DNA from: Ryuthela nishihirai | Lineage: Eukaryota > Arthropoda > Arachnida > Araneae > Heptathelidae | DNA: 64,000 nt | Reading direction: 5' to 3' | Assembly (NCBI GenBank): GCA_038380435.1 | Contig: JAWZYU010000005.1 | Span: forward strand, 35,610,001-35,674,000 | In this document: piece after piece, positions 32,405 through 43,066 of the stretch | How positions within the stretch are numbered: position 1 is the first letter of the stretch | Layout: each line of letters opens with the position of its first letter | The notes under the pieces: generated by a model | What the model was told of the DNA's origin: nothing | Databases searched by the model: none | Seen by the model: only the letters and a program-made list of their open reading frames with translations | Position numbers and translations under genes: made by a program

Positions 32405-35400
32405 CATCATCATCATCATCATCATCCTCAAGCAGCCATGGGCTACGGAGGTCAAACCAGACCGTGCAATTTAGTTCTCCAAGCAAGTCTATCCTGAGCT
32501 ACATCTACTGCATCTGGCCACTGCACACCAATTCTAACAAGGTCCTGTTTGACATTGTCTGCCCACCGCATCCTAGGTCTCCCCTTCTTTCTGAGGCCTT
32601 TAGGCACACTGTTCATAACCCTATTCGCCAATCTATAATTATTCATACGGGCAACATGGCCAAACCAACGGAGTCTCTCTCTGCACAATATGCTGCTTAA
32701 AGGAGGTTGCAAACTCCTTTGCCTAATCTCATCATTAGTTACAAAGTTGAACCACCTAATGCCCAAGATACTGCGTAAGCATCTGGAATCAAAAGCATCT
32801 AGTTTCCTGTTATCTTGTTTACAAAGTGTCCAAATTTCACTACCATAACTAACCCTAGAAAGAACCAAACTATTATACAGTCTAATTTTAGTCTTTAGGT
32901 GTATACGCCTATTTCTCCACACTCTCCATAGGTTCTTAAAAGTCCCGGCAGCAATCCCTATTCGTCTGTTAATCTCATGCCGCACATCACCATTATCTGT
33001 TACATAGCTCCCAAGATAATTAAACTGTGACACCTGCTCAAGACTGCAACCATTCAGATTAACTGAATCACAGTCTGCCTGACCAATTTTCATCACTTTA
33101 GTTTTCTCTCTGTTTATAACCAAACCTACTCTATTACCAGTCTCATCAATAGCTCGAATGAAAGAGTTCATCTCATCAACATCATTTGCCAAAAGGGCTA
33201 AATCATCAGCATAATCTAAATCAGAAATTTTCGTATCTCCAGCCCATTTAAGGCCAAAATCTTTCCCTTGAAGTGAATTTCGCATAACATAATCAATAAC
33301 CAAGCTAAAGAGAAAAGGAGACAAAATGCACCCTTGTCGAACACCAGAAGTAATGCTAAACCAATTGCTACAAGCCTTACCAACTCTCACACATGACTCG
33401 GTGTTATTATAGAGAGCTTTCATAATGTTAACTAACTTGTCTGGTATACCATATGATCTCACAATCAACCACAAATTATGACGATCAACAGAGTCGAAAG
33501 CCTTTTTGAAATCAACAAAGCTAGCAACCAAAGGTTTCTGAAACTCTAAACATTTCTCAAGAATCTGCCTAAGTGAAAATATCTGATCCACATATCCCCT
33601 ACCACTTCTGAATCCACATTGCTCATCACGCAATTGACTGTCAACCAGATTCTTAATTCTATTAAGCACAATCATGGAAAGAACTTTACCTGGAACAGAG
33701 AGTAGGCTGATACCCCTATAGTTATCACAAGAACTGCGATCACCTTTTTTGAAAATAGGGATAACAATAGCTCTGGTAAAATCCTTAGGAACCATGCCTT
33801 TATCATAAAAGAGATTCAGAATTTCAGTCATCCAAGTGGTAACCGAAACATTCCCAGCTCTAAGCATTTCCGTAGTAATTTCATCTACCCCTGGGGATTT
33901 ATGAAGTTTAAGTTTAGAAACAGCCAAAATAACTTCAGATTGTGTTATAGGGCCAACATTAAAGCCACCAATGCATCTATCATCATTGCAAACAATGGGA
34001 GTAGAACTAACTACATTGTTTAGAACATCACTGAAATGCTCAGCCCATCTAGCCATGACAGAATCCTCCCCTTCTATAACCTTACCATGTTTATCCTTCA
34101 ATCCTTGTATGCCTGTCCGTTTTCTACCACACAAAACATTAATTATCTGGTACAGCTCTCTGCTGTCGTGCTGTCTAACTGCTTCCTCTGCTTTGTCAGC
34201 CAAACCATCAAGCCAAAGATTCTTATCAGCAGCTAACTGATCCTTTACAAGTTTATTAAGGTCTCTGTAATGCTTTCTATTAGTACTAGTAGGGTATTGA
34301 ATAAGGGCATTCCTGCAGTTCTTTCTTTCCGAAATAAGCTCAAGTGCCTTATCACTCAGATAATTTTGCCTCTTCTGCTCCTTTTTTCCTAAAAGAGTAC
34401 TGTTATTGTCCAAAAAAGCCTGTTTAAAATGATCCCATTCTTCCTCAACTTCAGTAGTAAGCAAACCATGACTGTCATAATGACTAAGTAACCTATCATG
34501 GTAAGCTTTGGCTATAACTGGATCTTTCAGAGCTTCAGTATTAAAAGTAAATTTTTTAACCCTAGAACAACACTTTTTAAGTTTAAGTTGCAACACACTT
34601 TTAACAAGGTAATGGTCAGATCCAATTTCAGCTCCCCTATATGCCCTGGTATTCCTAACAGAACTAGCCCATTTGCTGTTAATTAATATGTAATCAATCA
34701 TATTCTTATGCAGCCCATCAGGTGAAACCCATGTGTACTTATGTATGTCGCGGTGTTTGTAATATGTGTTAGTTATTCTGAAACCATTGAGTTTACTTAC
34801 CTGTAGGAGACGTTGCCCATTGCCATTGCAGCTACCAATACCAAAAGGGCCTATTACTCCTCCCCAAAGGTCAGAGTCAGTACCAACTTTGGCATTGAAG
34901 TCACCAAGAACAAGGGTAATATCTCCTTTCTTGACAGAATTCAAAATATCCTGAAGTTGTTCATAAAACCTATCCTTCTCATCCTCATCGGCATCCTCAG
35001 TGGGGGCATAACAGCAGATAACATTCAAGTCTTTAACGCTTGTCTGAAATTTTGCTCTAAGAAACCTTTCATTAATGCACTCGTATCCTAGAAGAGCATC
35101 ACTAGCGTGTCTGCTGAGAAGCAGACCCACGCCTTGGTGATGCTTATTGTCGTCCCTCCCTGAAAAGAGAAATTTAAGATTATTTTTAAGAATCTGACCT
35201 TTATCTGTCCATCTGGTCTCTTGCAAGCCGAGAATATCTAAATTATAACGGTGGAATTCTTGCGTGAGGACATCAAGAGAAAAAGCTCTGTGCAGAGTCC
35301 TCACATTCCAACTACCTATGGAGAGAAAATGGTTAGTGGGATGTTTAAAGAAACTATGTTTATTGAGAGAGGGAATGCCGACAATATCAAACAGCCCCCT

Positions 35401-35703
35401 AATCGCAGACATGGGGCAAAGACCCGTTCCCCCACTACTAAAGGCTGAAGCCATCTACACTGGAAGACTTCCTCCAATGTAGAATTTGACGATGCCAATA
35501 GAAGCAAAGAGTTCAGGTGCCTGCGATGACTTCTGCTCAGGATTATCCACCAGCTGATAAACATATCCTGTGAATCTATTCACTTGGGGCTGTCAACCCA
35601 CAAACAAACAGAAAACACAGCGGAAGATTTTCCCTCCACAGAAGCCCACCAGTGCAGCAAAATCAGGATCCGTAATCAAGCTCAGAGCCATATATCTGTC
35701 CAG
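32405..35703 (-). mobile_element. RTE-like non-LTR retrotransposon, copy 2 (nearly intact)
   Basis: The 3' end on the plus strand is a CAT run (about 32,405-32,425) followed by CCTCAAGCAGCC; the 5' end lies near 35,703. It is slightly 5'-truncated relative to copy 1, which continues past GCTCAGAGCCATA. It is inserted in the 26-bp minisatellite. The target duplication cannot be separated from the array repeats. The LINE tail (GAT repeats) matches the AATGATGATTC stretch of the array, so annealing of tail and target may have guided insertion. About 250 bp of 5' leader precede the ORF. Confidence 0.96.
32452..35454 (-). CDS. LINE-encoded APE endonuclease/reverse transcriptase, 1000 aa
   Basis: This enzyme nicks the target DNA and copies its own RNA at the nick. 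The start is ATG at 35,452-35,454, directly preceded by an in-frame TAG. Residues about 45-285 are an APE-type endonuclease: WNVRTL (49), QETRW (78), YAPTE (149), GDFNAKVG (184), IDYIL (253) and SDHYLV (279) hold its active-site residues. Residues about 515-820 are the reverse transcriptase: AIVIPIFKKGDR (562), FRSGRG (615), FVDFKKAFDSVDR (646), SGVRQGCILSPFLF (703), DYADDLALL (747, catalytic DD), GLVINREKTKVM (777) and NYLGSYV (812). The C-terminal region has RLRWFGHVARM (927) and no CCHC knuckle or RNase H. The frame is complete except that GGA to TGA removes the last three residues (GPP in the other copies). Activity is plausible but unproven. Its 3' UTR is under 60 bp. There is no separate ORF1 in the retained 5' leader. 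Confidence 0.97.
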   Translation of the reverse strand: MASAFSSGGTGLCPMSAIRGLFDIVGIPSLNKHSFFKHPTNHFLSIGSWNVRTLHRAFSLDVLTQEFHRYNLDILGLQETRWTDKGQILKNNLKFLFSGRDDNKHHQGVGLLLSRHASDALLGYECINERFLRAKFQTSVKDLNVICCYAPTEDADEDEKDRFYEQLQDILNSVKKGDITLVLGDFNAKVGTDSDLWGGVIGPFGIGSCNGNGQRLLQVSKLNGFRITNTYYKHRDIHKYTWVSPDGLHKNMIDYILINSKWASSVRNTRAYRGAEIGSDHYLVKSVLQLKLKKCCSRVKKFTFNTEALKDPVIAKAYHDRLLSHYDSHGLLTTEVEEEWDHFKQAFLDNNSTLLGKKEQKRQNYLSDKALELISERKNCRNALIQYPTSTNRKHYRDLNKLVKDQLAADKNLWLDGLADKAEEAVRQHDSRELYQIINVLCGRKRTGIQGLKDKHGKVIEGEDSVMARWAEHFSDVLNNVVSSTPIVCNDDRCIGGFNVGPITQSEVILAVSKLKLHKSPGVDEITTEMLRAGNVSVTTWMTEILNLFYDKGMVPKDFTRAIVIPIFKKGDRSSCDNYRGISLLSVPGKVLSMIVLNRIKNLVDSQLRDEQCGFRSGRGYVDQIFSLRQILEKCLEFQKPLVASFVDFKKAFDSVDRHNLWLIVRSYGIPDKLVNIMKALYNNTESCVRVGKACSNWFSITSGVRQGCILSPFLFSLVIDYVMRNSLQGKDFGLKWAGDTKISDLDYADDLALLANDVDEMNSFIRAIDETGNRVGLVINREKTKVMKIGQADCDSVNLNGCSLEQVSQFNYLGSYVTDNGDVRHEINRRIGIAAGTFKNLWRVWRNRRIHLKTKIRLYNSLVLSRVSYGSEIWTLCKQDNRKLDAFDSRCLRSILGIRWFNFVTNDEIRQRSLQPPLSSILCRERLRWFGHVARMNNYRLANRVMNSVPKGLRKKGRPRMRWADNVKQDLVRIGVQWPDAVDVAQDRLAWRTKLHGLV

Positions 35704-36281
35704 TACTGAAGATAATTATGAATCATCATTACTGAAGATAATTACGAATCATCATTACTGAAGATAATTACGAATCATCATTACTGAAGATAATTATGAA
35801 TCATCATTACTGAAGATAATTATGAATCATCATTACTGAAGATAATTACGAATCATCATTACTGAAGATAATTACGAATCATCATTACTGAAGATAATTA
35901 TGAATCATCATTACTGAAGATAATTACGAATCATCATTACTGAAGATAATTACGAATCATCATTACTGAAGATAATTACGAATCATCATTACTGAAGATA
36001 ATTACGAATCACCATTACTGACGATAATTACGAATCACCATTACTGACGATAATTACGAATCACCATTACTGAAGATAATTACGAATCATCATTACTGAA
36101 GATAATTACGAATCACCATTACTGAAGATAATTACGAATCACCATTACTGAAGATAATTACGAATCACCATTACTGAAGATAATTACGAATCACCATTAC
36201 TGACGATAATTACGAATCACCATTACTGACATAATTACGAATCACCATTACTGACGATAATTACGAATCACCATTACTGAC
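35704..36281. repeat. 26-bp minisatellite, right segment
   Basis: Same unit as 31,858-32,404, about 22 copies. Next to the LINE (35,704-36,000) almost all units are the CATC...GAAG variant; further right (36,000-36,281) the CACC...GACG variant returns. Confidence 0.95.
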
Positions 36282-37221
36282 GATTTTTGCTAACTCTCCT
36301 TAATTTTACAAAAAAAAATTCCAATTTTCAGAACTCCCTTGGATTTTACAAAGTCACTTCGAATTTTACCAACTCCGATTAACTTTGGGGGAGTCTCCCC
36401 CCCCTAATAGCTACGTCGCTGACTGTTTAAAACGTTTAATAAATGTATTGAAACAGTTAAAGATAGTTTAGATTTTACTTACTCTACGACCAACAGTATT
36501 AAACAAGCCGATCTTTAGTACCACCTTCTTTAGAAATAATCAATTTATCATTGAAATGATTAGAGTTTAAATTTTAACATATTAAAAAAGACCCTCCAAA
36601 GTTTCAAATAATTATCATGCACTGAAAATATTCCATTTTGAACATAACTTTAAAAAAATTAGATTCCACAAAGGCTAAAATAACTAATTAATAAATATAA
36701 TTTCATACATCATTATTATAATAAAAAATACAACAACACTTGTGAAACAGATGATTTTATTCGTATTGAAAGGCAGTATATCAAAAACTTGAAATCTCTA
36801 CATTTATTTTAAAACCTATGTGTTTTAACATTTTTAATTTAATAGCTTTAAATTCCTTACACCAAGAGATCGGGAACTCGCATATCAAAGGATAAATTAT
36901 TTATTTTCGTTGAAGGAATAATTCAACCATTTTAAGAACAAATGTTGTTGGTTTTTCATATAAATTTACTATCTCGCGAACTCTTTGCCTTCTTATTCGT
37001 TAGGTTTAAGAGCTGCATATGAACATGGTGAACGTTCCTAGTTCGCTCTCTAGTAATTTAACTATCTGATACTAACATTCTGTTTTCTTATGAATAAGTA
37101 ACGTTGTAACTTCAATATTAACTATCATCGTATGTTACTTAAATGCAGTCTTAGAGTACAGTCATTTCACGTTTTCGCCATTTCACGTATCGGCATTCAC
37201 GTTTCGCCATTTAGTACGCCT
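36282..37221. other. Unannotated AT-rich spacer
   Basis: 36,290-36,425 ends in CCCCCCCC and then the complement of CAGTCAGCGACGTAGC, which may be a transposon terminus. The rest is AT-rich with nothing recognised. Confidence 0.5.
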
Positions 37222-37234
37222 GAATGTGTAGCAG

Positions 37235-37526
37235 TTGGGTTGTTTTACCTCTGAGCGGCACTTTTTTGCACACCATGGGCTAAATGGCCAGGTCACATGG
37301 ACCCCGAAGGCTCAGAGAAGGTTGAGGGAGGGGACCCACTGGAGCAGCTGTTGGGAGACAGATGGTAGTCTCCCGTCAAGACCATCCAGCGTGTTCTTTA
37401 ACGTGCACAGGGTATGGCTCTCCCGCACACGGAGCCACGGCTTAACGTCCCATCCGACGGATGGCTGCCTTTTTAAGCCCATCGGTGTCCCCTACTGACC
37501 GTGGGCAGGGCGGGGAATTTTGCGGA
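37235..37526 (-). mobile_element. SINE family A, 5'-truncated just after the head
   Basis: GAATGTGTAGCAG flanks it at 37,222-37,234 and 37,527-37,539. Truncated at TCCGCAAAATTCC, close to the truncation of 26,276-26,570. Confidence 0.96.
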
Positions 37527-37539
37527 GAATGTGTAGCAG

Positions 37540-37916
37540 AGAAACCTGAATTTGAACCACTAAAACATGGGGAGATTCTTCGGTAACTTTTGGGGCTTGC
37601 TCACGTGACTTTTATCATAATTTTGAGGGCATTTTTGCCCTACTATTCTTGCAGAAGTGTACTTTTTTTTTTCACTTCATGTCAATACTCTAGTTCTGGG
37701 CGACAGCTTACACAGGGTTTTAGATTTGCCATATGGAAGAGGTTTTTTCGCTGTTTTTACCTTAAGAATCTTTATGGGAATTTTAGGACTTTTTCAACTA
37801 TTATATTAACTTTTACACTCTTTACGAACATTTTATGGCTTTTCGAACTATTATATTAACAGGACTTTGTCAAATTTCTTAGACTACCACAGGGAAATTA
37901 TTCATATTCAATGGTT
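37540..37916. other. Unannotated AT-rich spacer
   Basis: A short duplication of ACTATTATATTAAC (about 37,797 and 37,847). Nothing else recognised. Confidence 0.5.
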
Positions 37917-38290
37917 GAGTTGGGTTGTTTTACCCCTAAGAACAGGTTTTTGCACACAATTGGCTAAATGGCCAGGTCACAAGGGCTCAGATAAAGTTGG
38001 AGAAGAGTATCCACTGTACAGCTGTTAGAAGACAGGTGGAAACCTCCCGTCAAGGCCATCCATCGTGTTCTTTAACGTGAACAGAGTATTGCTCTCTCCT
38101 CCACACGCAGACATGGCTTGAAGTCCCATGCGATGTTCGGCGACCTTTCCAAGCACAACGGTGTTTCCTTCTTCATAGAAGGTAGTGAGGAGTTTAATGG
38201 AGATAAGTCTTAAATCAGTAAGTCAGAAACTCTAATCTGGGAAACGCAGATTAGGAGCTTGCCGCGCTACCTACTGAGCTGCCATCGTCG
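37917..38290 (-). mobile_element. SINE family A, old copy
   Basis: Diverged but collinear, ending in a degenerate head (GCTACCTACTGAGCTGCC). A young copy follows in the opposite orientation. Confidence 0.85.
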
Positions 38291-38306
38291 TCCCTAGATT
38301 CAAGTA

Positions 38307-38690
38307 GGGGCGGGGGTGGCTCAGACGGTAGCGCGCCAGGCTCGTAATCTGTAGTTCCCAGGTTCGAGTCCCAGCTGGGTCAGCGTTGAGATTTATCTCC
38401 GCAAAATTCCCCGCCCTGCCCACGGTCAGTAGGGGACACCGATGGGCTTGGAAAGGCCGCCGTCCGTCGGATGGGACGTTAAGCCGTGGCCCCGTGTGCG
38501 GGAGAGCCATACCCTGTGCACGTTAAAGAACACGCTGGATGGCCTTGACGGGAGGCTACCATCTGTCTCCCAACAGCTGTTCCAGTGGGTCCCCTCCTCC
38601 AACCTTCTCTGAGTCTTCGGGATCCATGTGACCTGGCCATTTAGCCCATGGTGTGCAAAAAAGTGCCGCTCAGAAGTAAAACAACCCAAC
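38307..38690 (+). mobile_element. SINE family A, full length
   Basis: CTAGATTCAAGTA flanks it at 38,294-38,306 and 38,691-38,703. Confidence 0.97.
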
Positions 38691-38703
38691 CTAGATTCAA
38701 GTA

Positions 38704-39662
38704 ACATTCAATAAATTAATGTGCAACATATATAACAACAACTATAGAAGTTAGCCAGTTATTTATTAAACGCTTCTTGTACACATATATCAGTATCAAA
38801 GAGCTATTAATGAAACGAATAAAGACCGAAGGCATTTTTTTGACTGCTCTGTCAAGCTCAAACAAGTTAAGAAATATTTTTGAAACAAATAACAGCCACA
38901 CCTCTCTCTCTCCCCAATCCTCACATTAGTCGCAACAGCATTATTGCTCAAATCTCTACATTGTATCACTACGCCTACTTTTCCGAAGTATTAATTCTTA
39001 TATTCCTTGCATCCTTCTTCGTCCTATTTTTCCCCTCACATTTTCAAGTCAGAATTTCTTGACAATCACCTACGTGATGAAGGGCTATAATCAATGGGCG
39101 AAATGGTCTCGAATAAACGAAAGGACAACGAGGAACCGTCCTTACAGTGTTAGGAAGAAATAAAAAAATGATAAGACGCCATTTTGGAAACAAAGCTTCG
39201 TCTTGCAGTTAGAACTATGGATAAAACATAAAGAAGTTTTTATAACACTTTATCATGTTAAATTCATCTCGTTGTTTTTTTTTTGTATGTGTAGTATTCG
39301 TTTAAAGCCCGAAAACTAGAGTAAAAATGAATTAATTTACTTTTGACGCGAAAGAATTAATTTTTAATGCCTTTATTTGACGAATGCTTTTATAGTTTTC
39401 TTTTTAGAACAAATTCTAATGTAATAGATTTATTCTCATTTCGTAATTATAAGAGCTCAGTTTGTAATTAATGTCAGTGTTATTTCTGAGAAGACATTTT
39501 AGTCAATCTCCTTGATAACCATCACTTTCATATGATATCTAAATGCATGCTAAATTTCGATCAATTGATTAGAATCTTAAGATTAATTTTAATAGCATTT
39601 TTTTCTCCACTTTCCCAGATGCTCTCCTCGGTGAGAAAAAGAATTTCACTTAACTTCGAAAG
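38704..39662. other. Unannotated AT-rich spacer
   Basis: Unique AT-rich DNA with no recognised gene or repeat. Confidence 0.5.
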
Positions 39663-39671
39663 TAGATAGAC

Positions 39672-40066
39672 GGGGGGGGGGGGGGGGGGGGGGCTTAGTC
39701 GGTAGCGCGCCAGGCTCGTAATCTGTAGTTCCCAGGTTCGAGTCCCAGCTGGGTCAGCGTTGAGATTTATCTCCGCAAAATTCTACGCCCTGCCCATGGT
39801 CAATACGGGACACCGATGGGCTTGGAAAGGCCGCCGTCCGTCGGATGGGACGTTAAGCCGCGGACCCGTGTGCGGAAGAGCCATACCCTGTGCACGTTAA
39901 AGAACACGTTGGATGGTCTTGACGGGAGACTACCATCTGTCTCCCAACAGCTGTTCCAGTGGGTCCCCTCCCCCAACCTTCTCTGAGCCTTCGGGGTCCA
40001 TGTGACCTGGCCATTTAGCACATGGTGTGCAAAAAAGTGCCTCTCAGAGGTAAAACAACCCACCCC
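39672..40066 (+). mobile_element. SINE family A with a 22-G expansion in the head
   Basis: Where other copies have GGGGCGGGGGTGGCTCAG, this one has 22 consecutive G (39,672-39,693) then CTTAGTCGG, so part of box A is lost. AGATRGACGGGG appears on both sides with one mismatch (about 39,665 and 40,068), a probable target duplication. Confidence 0.92.
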
Positions 40067-40075
40067 AAGATGGAC

Positions 40076-40283
40076 GGGGGTCGGGGTGTCGTTGGCTCAA
40101 TCGATAGTCAGCCGGGATCGTAATCTTCTGTTCCTAGGTTCGAGTCCCACCTGTGTCAGGGCTGAGATTTATTTCCGCAAAACTCTCTGCCCTCTGGTCA
40201 GTAGGGGACACCGATGGGCTTGAAAAGTCCGTCAGATAGAAAATTAAGTTTTGTCCCCGTGTTGGGAAGAGCCATACCGTGTA
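40076..40283 (+). mobile_element. SINE family A, old 5' half
   Basis: The head and first part of the body are present (CGTTGGCTCAATCGATAG, GGTTCGAGTCCCACC), then the sequence breaks off at GCCATACCGTGTA. Confidence 0.85.
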
Positions 40284-40296
40284 CCCGGTATATAGT

Positions 40297-40380
40297 AGTT
40301 TTACCCCTTAGAGACCTTTTTGCACACAATAGGCTCAAAAACCAGGCCACAAGGACTCAGAGGGCTCAGAGAAGGTTCGT
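40297..40380 (-). mobile_element. SINE family A, old 3' fragment in opposite orientation
   Basis: AGTTTTACCCCTTAGAGACC to CTCAGAGAAGGTTCG is the 3' end of the family on the minus strand, facing the preceding 5' half. The pair looks like an inversion or two partial copies. Confidence 0.8.
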
Positions 40381-40888
40381 GTAAAGGGTATCGTGCACAC
40401 CTCGTGGTTGCAAGCACTTTGCTTGTTGTGTGAATGATTAAAAAAACTTAAATGTGTGTTTGTGTTGCGTTGTGTGTCCAACATTACACAATTAAAGATG
40501 ATTCCCTTAATCAAATAATTTGTGGTCTCCTTAAAGGGAGACGTCTTTCGTTAATTCCAATAACTAACACTAACTCAGGTTTATAAGGAAAAAAATAAAT
40601 AAAACGTTTAATGAAAACATAAAAGTGCAACCTGAGAACAAATCAATCACATTACCTTAAAAGAACTTAAAGTTAAATACAACAAAATCATTTATGGAAT
40701 CCCATTTTAAATTTAAATGTAAATTTTAACGATAGCAACTTTTGAATCAAAAGAAGGATAATTAAGCGTAATTAGTGTATCATTCTGAGTTCGTTCGACA
40801 GCGGGAATCAGATTGCAGTCAGGGGATTCTTTTCTTTACTCCAGCGTCGGGATAGGGGTGATCTCTTTATGGTGCCTTTTTGCCGAAG
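40381..40888. other. Unannotated spacer
   Basis: A TGTGTTTGTGTTGCGTTGTG low-complexity patch near 40,452. No gene recognised. Confidence 0.5.
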
Positions 40889-41096
40889 TTGGGTTGTTTT
40901 ACCTCTGAGCGGCACTTTTTTGCACACCATGGGCTAAATGGCCAGGTCACAAGGACCCCGAAGTCTCAGAGAAGGTTGAGGGAGGGGACCCACTGGAACA
41001 GCTGTTGAGAGACAGATGGTAGGGTCCAGTCAAGTCCATCCAGCGTGTTCTTTAACGTGCACAGGGTATAGCTCTCCCGCACACGGGACCACGGCT
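40889..41096 (-). mobile_element. SINE family A, 5'-truncated
   Basis: 3' end and body to CACGGGACCACGGCTCC. Close to consensus, so fairly young. No clear target duplication found. Confidence 0.9.
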
Positions 41097-41444
41097 CCCT
41101 TTGTCGGAGAAGGGGAAAACAACTACGTCGAACTGGAGCTGATATAAGGTTGGTCTTCATCACACGAAACACTTTCTCTTCGGGACAGCTATCGTAATTG
41201 CCTCGAAGTTGGGGGAAGGCAAAGCCGTTAAGTTACCCATTCAGCAGACTCAGTTTACAGATGGTCAGTCCACTAGTCAGGCGATCAGACATCATAAACT
41301 CAGTTTTCGGCATCGAAGTTCAGAAGTCATTCATTGGGACTGTCTAATTGCACAGTGCAAGACCAAGCAGGGATGCTCTTGCTTTGATGCATTAAGATAT
41401 TTTCGGAGTCGATTTGCGCACGAATTCCTCTCAAATATTGCATG

Positions 41445-41640
41445 CCTTAACTGGCATAGTATTAAAAAACTAGCTGCTGTTCCAGTACGGAAAACTTTGC
41501 GTGTTGTGTTAGCTCTAACTTAAGCAGTGATCAGCAATGACTTCGGTCTTAGTAGGGCGTGTTCTTATATGAAAAAGTCTGTAAAAACTAGGAGTAACAT
41601 CTAGGATTCTTCTCTGTCCTATGTGTCGCAAATAAAAAAA
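41445..41640 (+). repeat. Unclassified repeat, plus-oriented member of an inverted pair
   Basis: CCTTAACTGGCATAGTATT ... CTGTCCTATGTGTCGCAAAT followed by an A-rich run. The reverse complement of 43,613-43,813 aligns with it over nearly all of its length, and both end in GTCGCAAATAAA. A fixed end followed by an AAAT/A-rich tail suggests the 3' terminus of an unidentified retroposon. Upstream 41,209-41,523 is open in one frame, but I cannot identify a protein. Confidence 0.75.
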
Positions 41641-42310
41641 ACAATACACCTCGTTCTCTAGAGTTCAATCTGCTCATTAAAAACTTTCAAATATACATCA
41701 TTCACTACCCTTCTATGTAGTCGCTGCTCTCGACAAAATCTAAGATCTATCTTTCTAGCCTCACTAGGTATATCGTACGCCCCCTCCCCTCCCTTTTTTC
41801 CCACGGAATATGTTCTATGTGTGCGGCCATCTGCAGACGAACTTAATCGTAAATTCCACCGAGGGGGGGTCTTCCTCTGCGCTAGACGTTGACACACTGT
41901 TGACACCGCCTTCTGGGAGAACGGGATGGTTGTATAGCCCTATTACTGCAGCTGGCCACGGATACGATTTCGTGACTGTGTTTTTCGTGTGAAGTCACAT
42001 TTTTTGTCTGCATTTATTCTCACTAGTAGACAATTCGGGGTTGAATAAATTGTAGTTCTGCTTGTCGGTTTGTCCACGGGATGTTAGTTTCTAGCAGTCA
42101 GTGTCGTGTTGTTTATCACTGGATGCGAAGAATGACCATTTAGTGTCATGTATGTTTGGGCTTTGGTCTGCCCAAACATACATCCTTCCCTCTTAAAGCG
42201 AAAATTAATGCGACACCCTATTTGTCTGTTTCTTGTGTGTTGATAAAAATCTCAATTAAGTGAGAAATGAGAAAGAATCGGTATGCCTGATTTAAATCAG
42301 AGCATAACAA
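41641..42310. other. Unannotated spacer with one hairpin
   Basis: 42,148-42,161 (ATGTATGTTTGGGC) and 42,170-42,183 form a perfect 14-bp hairpin with an 8-base loop. The region is GC-richer than average with no gene recognised. Confidence 0.55.
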
Positions 42311-42540
42311 GGGAACCCACTGGACAGAAGACAGATGGTAGCCTCCCGTCATGGCCATCCAGCCAGTTCTTTAACATGCACAGAGTATGGCTCTCCTAAA
42401 CACGGAGTCATAGCATAACGTCTCATCTGACGGACGGTGGCCTTTCTAAGCCCATCGGTTTTCCTACTGACCGTAGGCAAGGCGGGGAGTTTTGCGGAGA
42501 TAATTCTCAACCATGGCCCAGCTGGAACTGAAACCTGGCT
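42311..42540 (-). mobile_element. SINE family A, old middle fragment
   Basis: From GGGAACCCACTGG to GGCCCAGCTGGAACTG. The 3' end is missing. A young copy follows directly in the same orientation. Confidence 0.85.
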
Positions 42541-42545
42541 TTTTC

Positions 42546-42918
42546 GGTTGTTTTACCTCTGAGCGGCACTTTTTTGCACACCATGGGCTAAATGGCCAGG
42601 TCACATGGACCCCGAAGGCTCAGAGAAGGTTGGGGAAAGGGACCCACTGGAACAGCTGTTGGAAGACAGATGGTAGCCTCCCGTCAAGGCCATCCAGCGT
42701 GTTCTTTAACGTGCACAGGGTATGGCTCTCCCGCACACGGAGCCACGGCTTAACGTCCCATCCGACGGACGGCGGCCTTTCCAAGCCCATCGGTGTCCCC
42801 TACTGACCGTGGGCAGGGTGGGGAATTTTGCGGAGATAAATCTCAACGCTGACCCAGCTGGGACTCGAACCTGGGAACTACAGATTACGAGCCTGGCGCG
42901 CTACCGACTGAGCCTCCG
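42546..42918 (-). mobile_element. SINE family A, nearly full length
   Basis: Near consensus, but the outermost head bases are replaced after CTGAGCC. It lies between two partial copies. Confidence 0.93.
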
Positions 42919-42926
42919 TTTCCCCC

Positions 42927-43066
42927 TTGATGGAAGGTTTCCATCTGTCACCTAACAGCTCTCCAGTCGCTCTCCTTCCCCCAACCGTCTCTAAGCCCTC
43001 GGGGTCCTTGTGACCTCGCCATTTAGCCTATTGTGTGAAAAAAAAAAGAAGTGCCGCTCCGAGATA
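42927..43066 (+). mobile_element. SINE family A, old 3' half
   Basis: TTGATGGAAGGTTTCCATCTG to AAGTGCCGCTCCGAGATA on the plus strand, opposite to its neighbour. Confidence 0.85.

Noticed and set aside
31858..36281. CRISPR array (26-bp repeats)
   Set aside because: Repeats are contiguous without unique spacers, there are no cas genes, and the context is eukaryotic. The same applies to the 53-, 39- and 31-bp arrays.
41209..41523. 104-residue plus-strand frame
   Set aside because: It overlaps the unclassified repeat, whose other copy at 43.6 kb does not keep the frame open in the same way.
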